From Phytoactinopolyspora mesophila (GTDB taxonomy: Bacteria > Actinomycetota > Actinomycetes > Jiangellales > Jiangellaceae): a stretch of 64,000 nt of DNA. The position numbers and the translations under genes were made by a program. This document shows positions 8,262 to 17,771 of this stretch, one piece after another. Location: the NCBI RefSeq assembly GCF_010122465.1, contig NZ_WLZY01000001.1:682001-746000 (forward strand), written 5' to 3'. Every line of letters begins with the position of its first letter. Within the stretch, counting starts at the first letter, position 1. A model generated the notes under the pieces. That model saw only the letters and a program-made list of their open reading frames with translations, had not been told where the DNA came from and did no database searches.

Positions 8262-10265
8262 ATGACCCTCACGAACCAGAAGAAGCGTTGGACCCGACGA
8301 GATGCCCTACGTTTAGGCGGCGGCGGCGCGCTGCTGGCCACCATGTCGCTCGCTGGTTGCGCCGGCTCCTCAGACGACCCCGACGACCCAAACGACGACG
8401 ACGCGATGGACGACCCGGACCGCCCGCTGGAGTCTCCGACGCTCACTGAAATGGTCGAGGCCGGGGAGCTCCCACCGCTGGAAGAACGGCTCCCCGTCGA
8501 AGCCGACCGGCTGGTGGTGGATGGCCCCGACGGCCTCGGCGCTTACGGCGGCACCTACAACGGCGCGGCGCTCGGTCAGGGTGACGATCCCTGGCTTGAG
8601 CGGATGATCGGCTACGAGCCGGTGCTGCGGGCGGACCCGCAGCTGGATGAGATCTTGCCCGGGACCTTCAAGGACATCGCCGTGAACGATGATGGTACCG
8701 AGTTCACCATCCACATGCGTGAGGGCATGCGGTGGTCCGATGGGGAGCCAGTGACCGCGGACGACGTCATGTTCGCCATCGAGGACGTCTTCTTCAATGC
8801 GGAACTCCATCCGAACGTGCCCAACATGCTGCACGTCAACGGCGAACCGTGTGAGGCCGAGCGAGTTGACGATTTCACCGTCCGGTTGACCTTCGACCAG
8901 CCGAAGGGCAACCTGATCGACGACGCCTCCCGCGCCGCGCAATGGTGGGCACCGAACTTGCTCTTCTATCCGAAGCACTACCTCCAGGAGTTTCTCCCCG
9001 AGCACAACCCCGAGGCGGAGGAACTGGCCGCGGACGCCGGCTTCGGCGACTGGACTGAACACTGGGAGGACCGGATCCAGTGGTGGAACAACCCGCAGAA
9101 GCCGGTGCTGTACGCGTGGGTGGTCACCAACCCGCTGAACTCCGGTGAGGTGACCGTTGCCGAGCGCAACCCTTACTACTGGAAGGTCGATTCGGGCGGG
9201 GCACAGCTCCCCTACATCGACCGCCTCGAGTTCGAAGTGGTGCAAGAGGACGAGGTGATGCTGCTCAAAGGTGTCAACGGTGAGCTCGATTTCCACTCAC
9301 GGCACTTCAACAGCGATCAGAACAAACCGGTGCTGGCCGAAGGCCGGGAGGACGGCGACTACGACTTCGTCACCGTCGAGACCACCTCGATGAACCGCAT
9401 GATCATCTCGCTGAACATGAACCACAAGGACGAGGAACTCCGCGAGGTCTTCCAGAACAAAGACTTCCGGATCGGGCTCTCCCACGCCATCGACCGGCAG
9501 GACATCATCGACACCGTCTACCAGCGCCAAGGTGAACCATGGCAGGGGGCGCCACATCCGGACTCTGAGTTCTACGACGAGGAGTTCGCCAAGCAGTACA
9601 CCGAGTACGACGTCGACCTGGCCAACCAGCACCTCGACGCAGCTGGCCTCACCGAGAAGGACGGCAGCGGCTACCGGCTGCTGCCCAGCGGCGACCGGCT
9701 CCGGTTCACGATCGATGTGACGACACTCTTCCCGGAATGGGCCAACGCCACCGACATGGTCACGCGGTACTGGGCCGAGGTGGGTGTCGACGCCACCGTG
9801 AACCCGATCGAGCGGAATCTGTTCTACGAGCGCAAAGAGCCCGCCACCAACGAGCACGACGCCAACGTCTGGGCAGGTGACGGCGGCCAGAAGATCGAGA
9901 TGCTGGAGACGCGCTGGTGGTTCCCGTCCGGCGGCGAGGCCAACTACGCCCCGCGCTGGGCGAGCTACTTCGACACAAGAGGTGAGGGCGAACACGCGTT
10001 GGAGCCATCTCCCGAGGCGCTGCGGCAGATGGAATTGGCGTGGCAAATCCCGCTGGAGCCCGATCCGGAGGTGCAGAAGGAGCTGTTCCGGGAGATATTG
10101 CAGATCTCCAAGGAGCAGTTCTATGTGATCGGCATCGCCTCGCCCGCCGACGGCTATGGCATCGTCAAGAACAATCTGCGCAACGTCGTGGAAAGTTTTC
10201 CCGACTCCTGGCTGTACCTCACTCCCGGCCCGATCAACATCCCGACCTGGTACTTCGCCGACTGA
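8262..10265 (+). CDS. ABC transporter solute-binding lipoprotein, family 5 (Opp/Dpp type)
   Basis: A 667-residue extracellular binding protein. The N-terminus has a twin-arginine motif (Arg12-Arg13 in TRRDALRLGG), a hydrophobic stretch and a lipobox LAGC with Cys33, so it should be exported folded by Tat and lipid-anchored. The body matches SBP_bac_5 (GTEFTIHMREGMRWSDGEPV, VTADDVMFAIEDVF). After the lipobox comes a very acidic spacer. A strong GAAGGAG site precedes the ATG. Proteins of this length with Opp-type permeases carry peptides or oligosaccharides; the sugar-sensing regulator upstream suggests a carbohydrate, but the substrate is unproven. Confidence 0.9.
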   Translation: MTLTNQKKRWTRRDALRLGGGGALLATMSLAGCAGSSDDPDDPNDDDAMDDPDRPLESPTLTEMVEAGELPPLEERLPVEADRLVVDGPDGLGAYGGTYNGAALGQGDDPWLERMIGYEPVLRADPQLDEILPGTFKDIAVNDDGTEFTIHMREGMRWSDGEPVTADDVMFAIEDVFFNAELHPNVPNMLHVNGEPCEAERVDDFTVRLTFDQPKGNLIDDASRAAQWWAPNLLFYPKHYLQEFLPEHNPEAEELAADAGFGDWTEHWEDRIQWWNNPQKPVLYAWVVTNPLNSGEVTVAERNPYYWKVDSGGAQLPYIDRLEFEVVQEDEVMLLKGVNGELDFHSRHFNSDQNKPVLAEGREDGDYDFVTVETTSMNRMIISLNMNHKDEELREVFQNKDFRIGLSHAIDRQDIIDTVYQRQGEPWQGAPHPDSEFYDEEFAKQYTEYDVDLANQHLDAAGLTEKDGSGYRLLPSGDRLRFTIDVTTLFPEWANATDMVTRYWAEVGVDATVNPIERNLFYERKEPATNEHDANVWAGDGGQKIEMLETRWWFPSGGEANYAPRWASYFDTRGEGEHALEPSPEALRQMELAWQIPLEPDPEVQKELFREILQISKEQFYVIGIASPADGYGIVKNNLRNVVESFPDSWLYLTPGPINIPTWYFAD

Positions 10266-10318
10266 CGAGGGCATGACCCCGCAACCCGGTCATCCTCTCG
10301 TCAAGGCGGTGCATTGAC

Positions 10319-11311
10319 ATGCTGAGATACATCAGCCGCCGGCTGCTGATCCTCATCCCGACCCTGTGGGCGATCTCGATCGTCACGTTCATCGTCATCC
10401 AGCTGCCACCGGGCGACTACCTGACCACGGTGCGCGCACGGTTGCAGGAGCAGGGCGACGGGAGCCTGGGGGCACAGGAGCTGGCACGGCTCACCGAGCG
10501 CTACGGCCTGGACGAACCCGTCCTGGTGCAGTACTGGAAGTGGTTCACCAACATCATCCTGCGGGGTGACTTCGGTGATTCATTCGACTTCGGCCGCCCG
10601 GTCAGTGACCTGCTCGCCGAGCGGTTACCGCTGACCATCATGCTGTCGGTGCTCACCTTGCTGTTCATCTGGGCGGTGTCGTTCCCGATCGGGGTGTACT
10701 CGGCGGTACGGCAGTACTCGATCGGTGACTACTCGTTCACCTTCCTCGGGTATCTCGGCCTGGCCATCCCGAACTTCCTGATCGCGCTGGTGCTGATGTG
10801 GATCAGCCTGCGCTACTTCGGGATGAGTGTGGGCGGGTTGTTCTCACCGGAGTATCGCGACGCGCCGTGGAGCCTGGCCAAGTTCGGCGACCTGATGTCT
10901 CACCTGTGGATCCCAGTGGTGATCTGGGGCACCGCCGGCACCGCGGCTAACATCCGGGTGCTGCGGGCGAACCTGCTCGACGAGCTACGCAAGCCCTACG
11001 TGGTGGCGGCCCGGGCACGCGGGATGCCCAAACGGTGGATGACGATCAAGTACCCGGTGCGGGTGGCGATGAACCCGTTCTTCTCCACCATCGGCTGGAT
11101 CCTGCCCGGGCTGATCGCCGCCGACGCCATCACGTCGCAGGTGCTGAACTTGAACACGACGGGGCCGCTGCTGCTGCGTTCCCTGCTGGCCCAGGACATG
11201 TACCTGGCCGGCTCGATCCTGCTGATCAGCGCCGTGCTCGTGGTGATCGGCACGCTGATCTCGGACATCGCACTGGCGTGGCTGGACCCGCGGGTCCGCC
11301 TGCGGTACTGA
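10319..11311 (+). CDS. ABC transporter permease, DppB/OppB type
   Basis: A 330-residue inner-membrane permease with the DppB start (LRYISRRLLILIPTLWAISIVTFIVIQLPPG, quoted here as family hallmark only in its first helix) and an EAA-loop region near RANLLDELRKPYVVAARARG, which contacts the ATPase. The segment LDEPVLVQYWKWFTNIILRGDFGDSF is typical of the family. It is followed after 14 bp by the second permease, and together they form the membrane channel of the importer whose binding protein is encoded just upstream. Confidence 0.9.
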   Translation: MLRYISRRLLILIPTLWAISIVTFIVIQLPPGDYLTTVRARLQEQGDGSLGAQELARLTERYGLDEPVLVQYWKWFTNIILRGDFGDSFDFGRPVSDLLAERLPLTIMLSVLTLLFIWAVSFPIGVYSAVRQYSIGDYSFTFLGYLGLAIPNFLIALVLMWISLRYFGMSVGGLFSPEYRDAPWSLAKFGDLMSHLWIPVVIWGTAGTAANIRVLRANLLDELRKPYVVAARARGMPKRWMTIKYPVRVAMNPFFSTIGWILPGLIAADAITSQVLNLNTTGPLLLRSLLAQDMYLAGSILLISAVLVVIGTLISDIALAWLDPRVRLRY

Positions 11312-11325
11312 CGAGAGGTGCGACC

Positions 11326-12483
11326 ATGACTCAACAGTTGCCTCCCGCCGAGGCGGGCCCCGTGACCGGCGGCGGACTCCCGGCCGACGTGGCCGACGAG
11401 CAAGAGCTCGCGGTGGCCTCCCAGCGAAAGCTGGTGTGGTGGGCCTTCAAACGGCATCGACTGGCACTCGTCTGCGGCTTCATCACTATCTTCATCTATC
11501 TGGTGGCGGTGTTCGCCCCGTTCCTGGCCCCGTACAGTTCGTCGTCCCATAACTCCGAGTACACGTACGCACCACCACAAATGCTGCAGCTGTTCGACGA
11601 CGGCAGGCTCAGCCCGCACGTGCACGGATACAGCTTCGAGCAGGACCCAGACACGCTGGCGCTGACCTTCGAGGTCGACGAGACCCAGAAGGTCCCCGTC
11701 GGCTTCTTCGTCAAGGGCGACGAATACACCTTGCTGGGCGTGTTCACCTGGGACCGCCATCTGATCGGACCGAAAGACTATGACGGTCCCCCGATGTACC
11801 TGCTCGGCGCCGACTCCAACGGCCGCGACATGCTCTCGCGGATCATCCACGGCACCACTGTGTCCATGTCCATCGGGCTGGTCGGCGTCCTGCTGTCGCT
11901 GTTACTCGGCGTCGCCCTCGGCGGCATCTCCGGATACTTCGGCGGCAAGATCGACAACGCTATCCAGCGGCTGATCGAGTTCATCATCGCCATCCCCACC
12001 ATCCCACTGTGGATGGCACTGTTCGCTGCGGTGCCGGCACACTGGGGCCCGGTCCAGCGCTACCTGGCGCTGACCGTGGTGATATCACTCGTCGGCTGGG
12101 TGGGGATGGCCCGCGAAGTGCGTGGCAAGTTCTTCGCGGTCAAGAGCGACGAGTACGTCACCGCGGCGATCGCCGACGGCGCCAGCCAGAGGCGCGTCAT
12201 GTTCCGGCACATGCTGCCGTCGTTCACCAGCCACATCATCGCCAACCTATCCCTGTCGATCCCGACCATCATCCTGGCCGAAACCGCCTTGTCCTTCATC
12301 GGCCTGGGCCTGCAGACCCCCACGGTGAGCTGGGGCGTCTTGCTGCAAGAAGCGCAGAACATCCGGGCGGTGTCGACCGCGCCGTGGATCATGCTGCCCG
12401 GGGCAGCCGTGGTGATCACCGTGCTAGCCATGAACTTCTTCGGCGACGGGCTGCGTGACGCCGCCGACCCCTACAAGAACTGA
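11326..12483 (+). CDS. ABC transporter permease, DppC/OppC type
   Basis: A 385-residue permease, longer than common DppC proteins (about 300) because of an extra extracytoplasmic insert of roughly 80 residues after the first helix (around residues 80-155). It keeps the DppC hallmarks YLLGADSNGRDMLSRIIHG, LVGWVGMAREVRGKFF, DEYVTAAIADGAS (EAA loop) and the terminal FGDGLRDAADP. The ATG at 11326 follows a GAGAGG site. The insert may contact the large binding protein; long DppC proteins of this kind are found in sugar-type Opp systems. The ATPase gene follows closely. Confidence 0.9.
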   Translation: MTQQLPPAEAGPVTGGGLPADVADEQELAVASQRKLVWWAFKRHRLALVCGFITIFIYLVAVFAPFLAPYSSSSHNSEYTYAPPQMLQLFDDGRLSPHVHGYSFEQDPDTLALTFEVDETQKVPVGFFVKGDEYTLLGVFTWDRHLIGPKDYDGPPMYLLGADSNGRDMLSRIIHGTTVSMSIGLVGVLLSLLLGVALGGISGYFGGKIDNAIQRLIEFIIAIPTIPLWMALFAAVPAHWGPVQRYLALTVVISLVGWVGMAREVRGKFFAVKSDEYVTAAIADGASQRRVMFRHMLPSFTSHIIANLSLSIPTIILAETALSFIGLGLQTPTVSWGVLLQEAQNIRAVSTAPWIMLPGAAVVITVLAMNFFGDGLRDAADPYKN

Positions 12484-12512
12484 ATCCGGTGACGAAGGAG
12501 CAGGAGAGGCAT

Positions 12513-14693
12513 ATGAACCGTGAGCCGCTACTGCGGATCGACGAGTTGCAGACCCACTTCTTCACGCCGGAAGGGTTGGTCAAGGCCGTCGATGGAGTGA
12601 ATCTGAGCGTGCCGGCGGCAAAGACCGTGTGTGTTGTCGGCGAATCCGGCTGCGGCAAGTCGATCACCGCCCGTTCCGTGCTGCGGCTCGTCGAGCGGCC
12701 TGGTGAGATCGTCGGAGGGTCGATCCATTGGCGCTCCAACGGTGCTGCTCCAGTGGACCTGACCAGTCTCGATCCCGATGGCCCGGAGATTCGGCGGATC
12801 CGTGGCGGCGAGATCGGCATGGTGTTCCAGGAACCGATGGCGTCGTTGTCGCCGATGTACACGATCGGGGCGCACCTGTCGGAGGCGCTGCGGCTACACC
12901 GGGACATGTCCAAGGAAGAAGCCCGCGAGGCGAGCATCGCACTGCTGCGCCGGGTGGGTATCCCACAACCGGAACGGCGGCTGGACAGCTATCCGTTCCA
13001 GCTGTCCGGCGGGATGTGCCAGCGGGTGATGATCGCTGTCGCCATCTCGTGCGAACCCGCCCTGCTCATCGCCGACGAGCCGACGACCGCCCTGGACGTC
13101 ACCACCCAAGCCCGGATCCTCGACCTGCTCAAGGATCTCCAGGAGCAGAACGACATGGCGATGATGTTCATCACGCACGACCTGGGCGTCGTCGCCGAGA
13201 TCGCCGACGAGGTGGTCGTGATGTACCTGGGGCGGGTGGCCGAACGGGGCACGGCGGAGCAGATCTTCGAGGATCCGAAGCACCCGTACACGCAGGCGTT
13301 GCTGCGTTCCATTCCCACCGTGCGCGGATCCGGGGAACGAGGGCGGCTCAACGCGATCCGCGGCATGGTGCCGCATCCGCTGCAGCGCCCCGCTGGCTGC
13401 CCCTTCCGCACCCGTTGCGACCACGCGATCGCCGGGGTCTGCGACACGTCATCGCCCCCGGCCGTCTCGTTCGACGCCCAGCAGGTCGCCTACTGCCACC
13501 TGTATTCCGACGACGTGTTTTCCGGCGATGTCCAGAGCGGTGCTGCCGGGCACCCGCTCATCCCGCTCGAACCCACGGCACCTGGGCCGTCGGCGCGCAC
13601 CACACCTGTCGCGACCATCCCCGACCGCGCCTCGGCGCCTGGGCCGCAGTCGTCGCTGCCGTTGCTGAGTGTGCGCGGACTGACGAAGCACTACCCCATC
13701 GGTGGTGGGATGTTCCGGGCTCCCACGGGAACCGTGCAAGCGGTCGACGCCGTGGATCTCGACATCCTGCCCGGGGAAACGATGGGGCTGGTCGGAGAGT
13801 CCGGATGTGGCAAGACCACACTCGGCCGTTGCATCGCGCGGCTGCTGGACACGACCGCGGGCGAGGTCCGGTATCGCCGGCCGGACGGCCGGGAGGTGGA
13901 TCTCATACCGCTGCGTGGGCGCGGGCTGCGGGAGTATCGGCAGCAGATCCGCGTGATCTTCCAAGACCCGTTCTCCTCCCTGAACCCGCGGATGACACTG
14001 CAGCAGATCGTCGGCGAACCACTTCGGGTGAACGGTCTCGCCTCCGGCCGTGAACTGGAGGATCGGGTGGCGAGCATGCTCTCGCGCGTCGGACTGCGCC
14101 CGGAGTACATGCGCCGCTACCCGCATGCCTTCTCCGGCGGCGAGCGTCAGCGGATCAACATCGCGCGGGCATTGATCACCGAGCCGCGCCTGGTGATCGC
14201 CGACGAGCCGGTGTCCGCGCTCGACGTCTCGGTACGCGCCCAGATCCTGAACCTGCTCGCCGACCTGCAGTCCGAGTTCGGCCTGACCTACCTGTTCATC
14301 TCCCACGACCTGTCGGTGGTCGAGCACATCAGCGACCGGGTCACCGTGATGTACCTGGGCAAGGTCGTCGAGAGCGCACCTACCGCCGAGCTGTACCAAC
14401 AGCCGTCGCACCCGTACACGGAGGCGTTGATGCGGGCGGTGCCCGTCGCGGACGTGTCCCGCCGCCGGAAGCGCCACGAGGTGCACATGTCCGACGACCT
14501 GCCCGACCCGGCGAGTCCTCCCCCAGGATGCCGGTTCCACACCCGCTGCCGCCACGCCCAGCTGGATCGATGCTCCAGTGAGGTCCCCGAACTACGCTCG
14601 GTGGGCGACGGCCAGCACGCATCCTGCCATTTCGCCGGCGAACTCGCCCTCACCGGCGTCGACAACTCCGCCTCGCCGTCTGTGTCGCGGTGA
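12513..14693 (+). CDS. Fused dual ABC transporter ATPase (DppD-DppF type)
   Basis: One 726-residue protein holds both ATPases of the importer. First cassette: Walker A GESGCGKS (about residue 47), signature [12 protein letters not shown], Walker [16 protein letters not shown] first Opp-type C-terminal cysteine motif (GCPFRTRC) follows, then a proline-rich linker of about 50 residues. Second cassette: [41 protein letters not shown], closing with [12 protein letters not shown]. These cysteine motifs are typical of the Opp/Dpp ATPase extension. The ATG at 12513 has GGAG six bases upstream; an in-frame GTG at 12489 is less likely. Confidence 0.92.
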   Translation: MNREPLLRIDELQTHFFTPEGLVKAVDGVNLSVPAAKTVCVVGESGCGKSITARSVLRLVERPGEIVGGSIHWRSNGAAPVDLTSLDPDGPEIRRIRGGEIGMVFQEPMASLSPMYTIGAHLSEALRLHRDMSKEEAREASIALLRRVGIPQPERRLDSYPFQLSGGMCQRVMIAVAISCEPALLIADEPTTALDVTTQARILDLLKDLQEQNDMAMMFITHDLGVVAEIADEVVVMYLGRVAERGTAEQIFEDPKHPYTQALLRSIPTVRGSGERGRLNAIRGMVPHPLQRPAGCPFRTRCDHAIAGVCDTSSPPAVSFDAQQVAYCHLYSDDVFSGDVQSGAAGHPLIPLEPTAPGPSARTTPVATIPDRASAPGPQSSLPLLSVRGLTKHYPIGGGMFRAPTGTVQAVDAVDLDILPGETMGLVGESGCGKTTLGRCIARLLDTTAGEVRYRRPDGREVDLIPLRGRGLREYRQQIRVIFQDPFSSLNPRMTLQQIVGEPLRVNGLASGRELEDRVASMLSRVGLRPEYMRRYPHAFSGGERQRINIARALITEPRLVIADEPVSALDVSVRAQILNLLADLQSEFGLTYLFISHDLSVVEHISDRVTVMYLGKVVESAPTAELYQQPSHPYTEALMRAVPVADVSRRRKRHEVHMSDDLPDPASPPPGCRFHTRCRHAQLDRCSSEVPELRSVGDGQHASCHFAGELALTGVDNSASPSVSR

Positions 14694-14710
14694 GTCTGCG
14701 GCTTGTGTGC

Positions 14711-14819
14711 CTGGCAGATGGAGTCTCTCCTCGCCCAGCAGACTCGGTCGGGAGGGAGGCTTCGCCATCGACCTCCCTCGCTGATGCCCACCACACCATG
14801 GAGAGACTCCATCTGCCAG
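14711..14819. repeat. Dispersed palindromic element, copy A (109 bp)
   Basis: The element is bounded by a perfect 20-bp inverted repeat, left arm 14711-14730 (CTGGCAGATGGAGTCTCTCC) and right arm 14800-14819. Its reverse complement is about 95 percent identical by eye to copy B at 55657-55766, interior included. It lies between the convergent ends of the fused ATPase and the DrrB-type permease. It codes for nothing plausible; it could be a bidirectional terminator, a REP/MITE-like element or a structured RNA. Confidence 0.85.
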
Positions 14820-14842
14820 ACCCGCTACGAGTGCCGGACCGA

Positions 14843-15676
14843 CTATGAGGCGGTCCGGCGACGGAAGAGGCGCCCGGAGATGGGGATGACGACGGCCAAG
14901 ATCGCGACGCACCAGAGCACCCCTTGCCAGGCGCTGTCGCCGATCGGCATGCCCATGAGCAGCCCGCGGACGGTCTCGATGATCGGCGTCAACGGTTGAT
15001 GCTCCGCGAAACCGTGCAATACCGACGGCATGGTCTCCGTCGGGACGAACGCGCTGCTGACGTAGGGCAGGAAGACGATGAAGAAGGAGAAGCCGAAGGC
15101 CGCGTCGACCGACTTGGCGAGCAGTCCGAACATGACCGCCACGAAGGTCATCATCAGGATGAACAGAATGATCATCCCGATGGCGCCCAGCCATTCGAGC
15201 AGCGAAGCTGTCGGGCTGAAGCCCATGAGCAGCGCCACGACGATCACCAGCGTGGTGGAGACCAGGTTGCGCACCATGCTGGCGACCACATGGCCCAGCA
15301 CGACGATCCAGTTGTTGATCGGCAGTGAACGGAACCGGTCGATCACCCCGGTTGTCATGTCGTTGGTGATACCGGCGGCCGTCTGGCCCGCGGCGAACCC
15401 GGCCGTCAGCAGGATGACGCCCGGTACCACGTAGTCGATGTAGTCGGAGTGCGCGATTCCTGCTTCGATCGCGCCCCCGAACACGTAGGTGAACAAGAGA
15501 AGAAGCAGCACGGGCAGCGCCACTCCGATGAGCAGGGAATCAGGAGCGCGCAGCGAATGCCGCATGCTCCGTCCGATGAGCACGATCGAGTCCCCTACGG
15601 ACCAGCCCAACCGGGTACGACGGCCGGCCCGGCTCGATGCGGGAACCAATGGGGGTGTGAGATCAGTGGTGGTCAT
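14843..15676 (-). CDS. ABC-2 type exporter permease (DrrB family)
   Basis: A 277-residue membrane protein with six predicted helices, beginning with the cytoplasmic segment SMRHSLRAPDSLLIGVALP and followed by VLLLLLFTYVFGGAI. The stretch DRFRSLPINNWIVVLGHVVA is the conserved loop of the daunorubicin/oleandomycin exporter permeases, and HQPLTPIIETVRGLLMG is the conserved extracytoplasmic segment. Its start overlaps the stop of the ATPase gene by four bases, so translation is coupled. It should form a drug or lipid exporter with that ATPase. Confidence 0.88.
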   Translation of the reverse strand: MTTTDLTPPLVPASSRAGRRTRLGWSVGDSIVLIGRSMRHSLRAPDSLLIGVALPVLLLLLFTYVFGGAIEAGIAHSDYIDYVVPGVILLTAGFAAGQTAAGITNDMTTGVIDRFRSLPINNWIVVLGHVVASMVRNLVSTTLVIVVALLMGFSPTASLLEWLGAIGMIILFILMMTFVAVMFGLLAKSVDAAFGFSFFIVFLPYVSSAFVPTETMPSVLHGFAEHQPLTPIIETVRGLLMGMPIGDSAWQGVLWCVAILAVVIPISGRLFRRRTAS

Positions 15677-16635
15677 GCCGCGTCTGCTTCCTCGTGCGTG
15701 GGGTCCGAACCTGTCAGGGCCATGAATACGTCGTCGAGCGTGGGCCGCGACAGCGTCATGTCGGCGACCTTGACGCCCGCTAGATCGAGCGCCGTCAGAA
15801 CCTGACGGACGTCGTCCGGTCCGTCCACGGCCAAGCTCAGCCGCCGGTCCTGATCGTCCAGCCGGAGCGTGTCGCCGCCGATGACGGCGGCCGCCGCCGT
15901 GAGTTCGGCTGAGTCGGCGAACTCCAGCTCCAGGCGTTCTGTTCCGACCGCCGACTTCAGATCGTCAGGTGTACCCTCGGCGATGATGCGGCCGTCGTCG
16001 ATCACTGCCACCCGGTCGGCCAACTGGTCGGCTTCCTCGAGATACTGGGTGGTCAGCAGGATGGTGATACCGGATTGCAGGAGCTCACGGATCACGTTCC
16101 ACATTCCCTGGCGGCTACGTGGGTCCAGACCCGTGGTCGGTTCGTCCAGGAAGATGATTGGCGGTTTGGCGATGAGGCTGGCAGCTAGGTCCAGACGGCG
16201 GCGCATTCCGCCCGAGTAGGTTTTGACCGGCCGTTTCCCGGCGTCAACCAAGTCGAACTGCTCGAGCAGCTCATCCGCCCGCTGCTGTGCGGCGGCCTTG
16301 CCGAGGTGATACAGCCGGCCGATCATCACGAGGTTCTCGCGCCCGGTCAGGATCTCGTCGACGGTCGCGTACTGCCCCGTGATCCCCATGACGTTGCGCA
16401 CCTCATCCGGCGCCCGCGAGACGTCGTGCCCGGCGATGGTCGCCACTCCCCCGTCGGCGGGAAGCAGGGTGCTCAGTATTCGCACGGTGGTGGTCTTGCC
16501 GGCTCCGTTCGGCCCCAGCAGCGCGAACATGGTGCCGCGTTCGACCGCGAGATCCACGCCGCGTAGTACCTCTGTCTTCTTGAACGACTTCGTCAGCCCG
16601 GTCGCTTCGATGACGATCGGTGGTTTGTCGGTCAT
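15673..16635 (-). CDS. ABC exporter ATPase (DrrA family)
   Basis: A 320-residue ATPase with Walker A GPNGAGKTT, signature YSGGMRRRLDLAASL, Walker B IIFLDEPTTGLDPRSR and H-loop LLTTQYLEEADQLADRV. The GMRRRLDLA signature and the C-terminal domain ending in LSRPTLDDVFMALTG are hallmarks of DrrA-type drug-resistance ATPases. It is the first gene of a two-gene leftward operon and is divergent from the TetR gene. Dyads between them suggest repression by that TetR. The exported compound is unknown. Confidence 0.9.
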   Translation of the reverse strand: MTDKPPIVIEATGLTKSFKKTEVLRGVDLAVERGTMFALLGPNGAGKTTTVRILSTLLPADGGVATIAGHDVSRAPDEVRNVMGITGQYATVDEILTGRENLVMIGRLYHLGKAAAQQRADELLEQFDLVDAGKRPVKTYSGGMRRRLDLAASLIAKPPIIFLDEPTTGLDPRSRQGMWNVIRELLQSGITILLTTQYLEEADQLADRVAVIDDGRIIAEGTPDDLKSAVGTERLELEFADSAELTAAAAVIGGDTLRLDDQDRRLSLAVDGPDDVRQVLTALDLAGVKVADMTLSRPTLDDVFMALTGSDPTHEEADAA

Positions 16636-16678
16636 GCCGCCTCGCTCCTTCTAGCCTGTATCGGTATGCACCATAAAC

Positions 16679-16710
16679 TGTATGCGTCGTACACTAGGTA
16701 TATGCTATAC
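16679..16710. promoter_or_regulatory. Two operator-like dyads between drrAB-type operon and tetR
   Basis: An AT-rich patch holds TGTATGCGTCGTACA (16679-16693, one mismatch between arms) and GTATATGCTATAC (16698-16710, perfect 5-bp arms with a 3-bp centre). The patch also holds the only TATA-like boxes in this divergent spacer. The arrangement fits autoregulation by the TetR protein and repression of the exporter operon. Confidence 0.5.
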
Positions 16711-16755
16711 ACAGTTCTAGGATGGTCGTCAATTCGATTGCACGGAGAGGACGGG

Positions 16756-17673
16756 ATGAACGCAGACCAGCAAGACGGATACCCGGTGCGGACCCTGGAA
16801 CTGATGTGGGGCCTCACCACACCGTCAAGCCGTGGCCCGAAGGCGTCGCTCAACGTGGAGAAGATCGTGCGGACCGCGATCGGCATCGCGGACGCCGAAG
16901 GGCTCGATGCTGTGTCGATGCGCCGGATCGCCGAGGAGCTCGGCTTCACCACGATGTCGATCTACCGGCACATTCCGAGCAAGGAAGATCTCCTCGACCT
17001 CATGCAGGACGCCGCGGCCGAGATACCGGCCGACGTCGACTTCGCGGACATGCCGCAGGACAACTGGCGAGAAGCCATTCACTGGTGGGCACAGCACAAC
17101 CTGATGATGTTCCGGCGGCATCCATGGTGGCTGGACCTGCCTATCAGCGCTCCTCCGATGGGCCCGCACCACGTCCGATGGATGGAGCAGATACTCCATG
17201 CCCTGCGGCCCACCGGGCTCCCCGCGGACGAGAAGCTCGGCATTCTGCTGCTGGTCAGCATGTATGCGCTCAGCATCGGCCGCCTCGACTATTCGATGTC
17301 CCAGGGGTCGGCGCGCACCGGCGTCCAGCCCGAGGAATGGGTGAAGGTCTACAGCGAGACTCTCGCCAAGGTGATCGATCCCGCGGAGTTTCCGGCGGTA
17401 GCCGAACTGATCCAGGCCAACGTCCTGTTCGCCGGCCCCGGCTCAGCGGCGCCCGAATCCGGCACACCCGAGTCCGCCCCGGAAAGGGCCCACGCAGACA
17501 GCGCTCACTCAGACCAGGCCCACTCAGACCAGGCCCAATCAGACCAGGCCCAGTTAGACCAGGCCCAATCAGACCAGGCCCAGTTAGACGAGGCTCAACA
17601 AGACCTACGGTTCGGCCTTGACATCATCCTCGACGGCATCGAAGCCCTCATCGCCCGCCGCCAAGCCCGGTGA
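16756..17673 (+). CDS. TetR-family regulator with repetitive acidic C-terminal tail
   Basis: A 305-residue repressor. The TetR helix-turn-helix (ADAEGLDAVSMRRIAEELGF, then TTMSIYRHIPSKEDLLDLM) is at residues 40-90 and is followed by a TetR_C_1-type ligand domain (NWREAIHWWAQHNLMMFRRHPWW). Near the C-terminus a run of (S/L)DQA(H/Q) pentads interrupts the domain's end before the closing helix. It is divergent from the DrrAB-type exporter, which it probably represses. The ATG at 16756 has GGAGAGG upstream; an in-frame ATG at 16666 lies inside the operator region and is unlikely. Confidence 0.85.
   Translation: MNADQQDGYPVRTLELMWGLTTPSSRGPKASLNVEKIVRTAIGIADAEGLDAVSMRRIAEELGFTTMSIYRHIPSKEDLLDLMQDAAAEIPADVDFADMPQDNWREAIHWWAQHNLMMFRRHPWWLDLPISAPPMGPHHVRWMEQILHALRPTGLPADEKLGILLLVSMYALSIGRLDYSMSQGSARTGVQPEEWVKVYSETLAKVIDPAEFPAVAELIQANVLFAGPGSAAPESGTPESAPERAHADSAHSDQAHSDQAQSDQAQLDQAQSDQAQLDEAQQDLRFGLDIILDGIEALIARRQAR
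17505..17594 (+). repeat. In-frame 15-bp tandem repeat in the TetR gene
   Basis: Six copies of a 15-bp unit (like CACTCAGACCAGGCC) plus a partial copy encode the pentad (H/Q)(S/L)DQA. The unit is a multiple of three, so gain or loss of copies leaves the frame open. It probably arose by slippage. Confidence 0.85.
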
Positions 17674-17760
17674 TCGTCAGTGGGTTGTGGTCGTTCCCAG
17701 GTGATCGTCAGTGGGTTCCGGTGGTGGTTTAACGACCACAACCCACTGACGATCACCGGG
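17666..17760. terminator. Long perfect hairpin between convergent genes
   Basis: A 30-bp arm (17666-17695) is exactly reverse complementary to 17731-17760. The left arm contains the stop codon of the TetR gene and the right arm ends 11 bp from the stop of the sugar permease. In the 35-bp loop a third partial copy of the arm (17697-17717) lies in the same direction as the left arm, so two alternative stems are possible. There is no T-tract on either side. A bidirectional transcription stop is the simplest role. Confidence 0.7.
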
Positions 17761-17771
17761 CAGGGGTGTGC

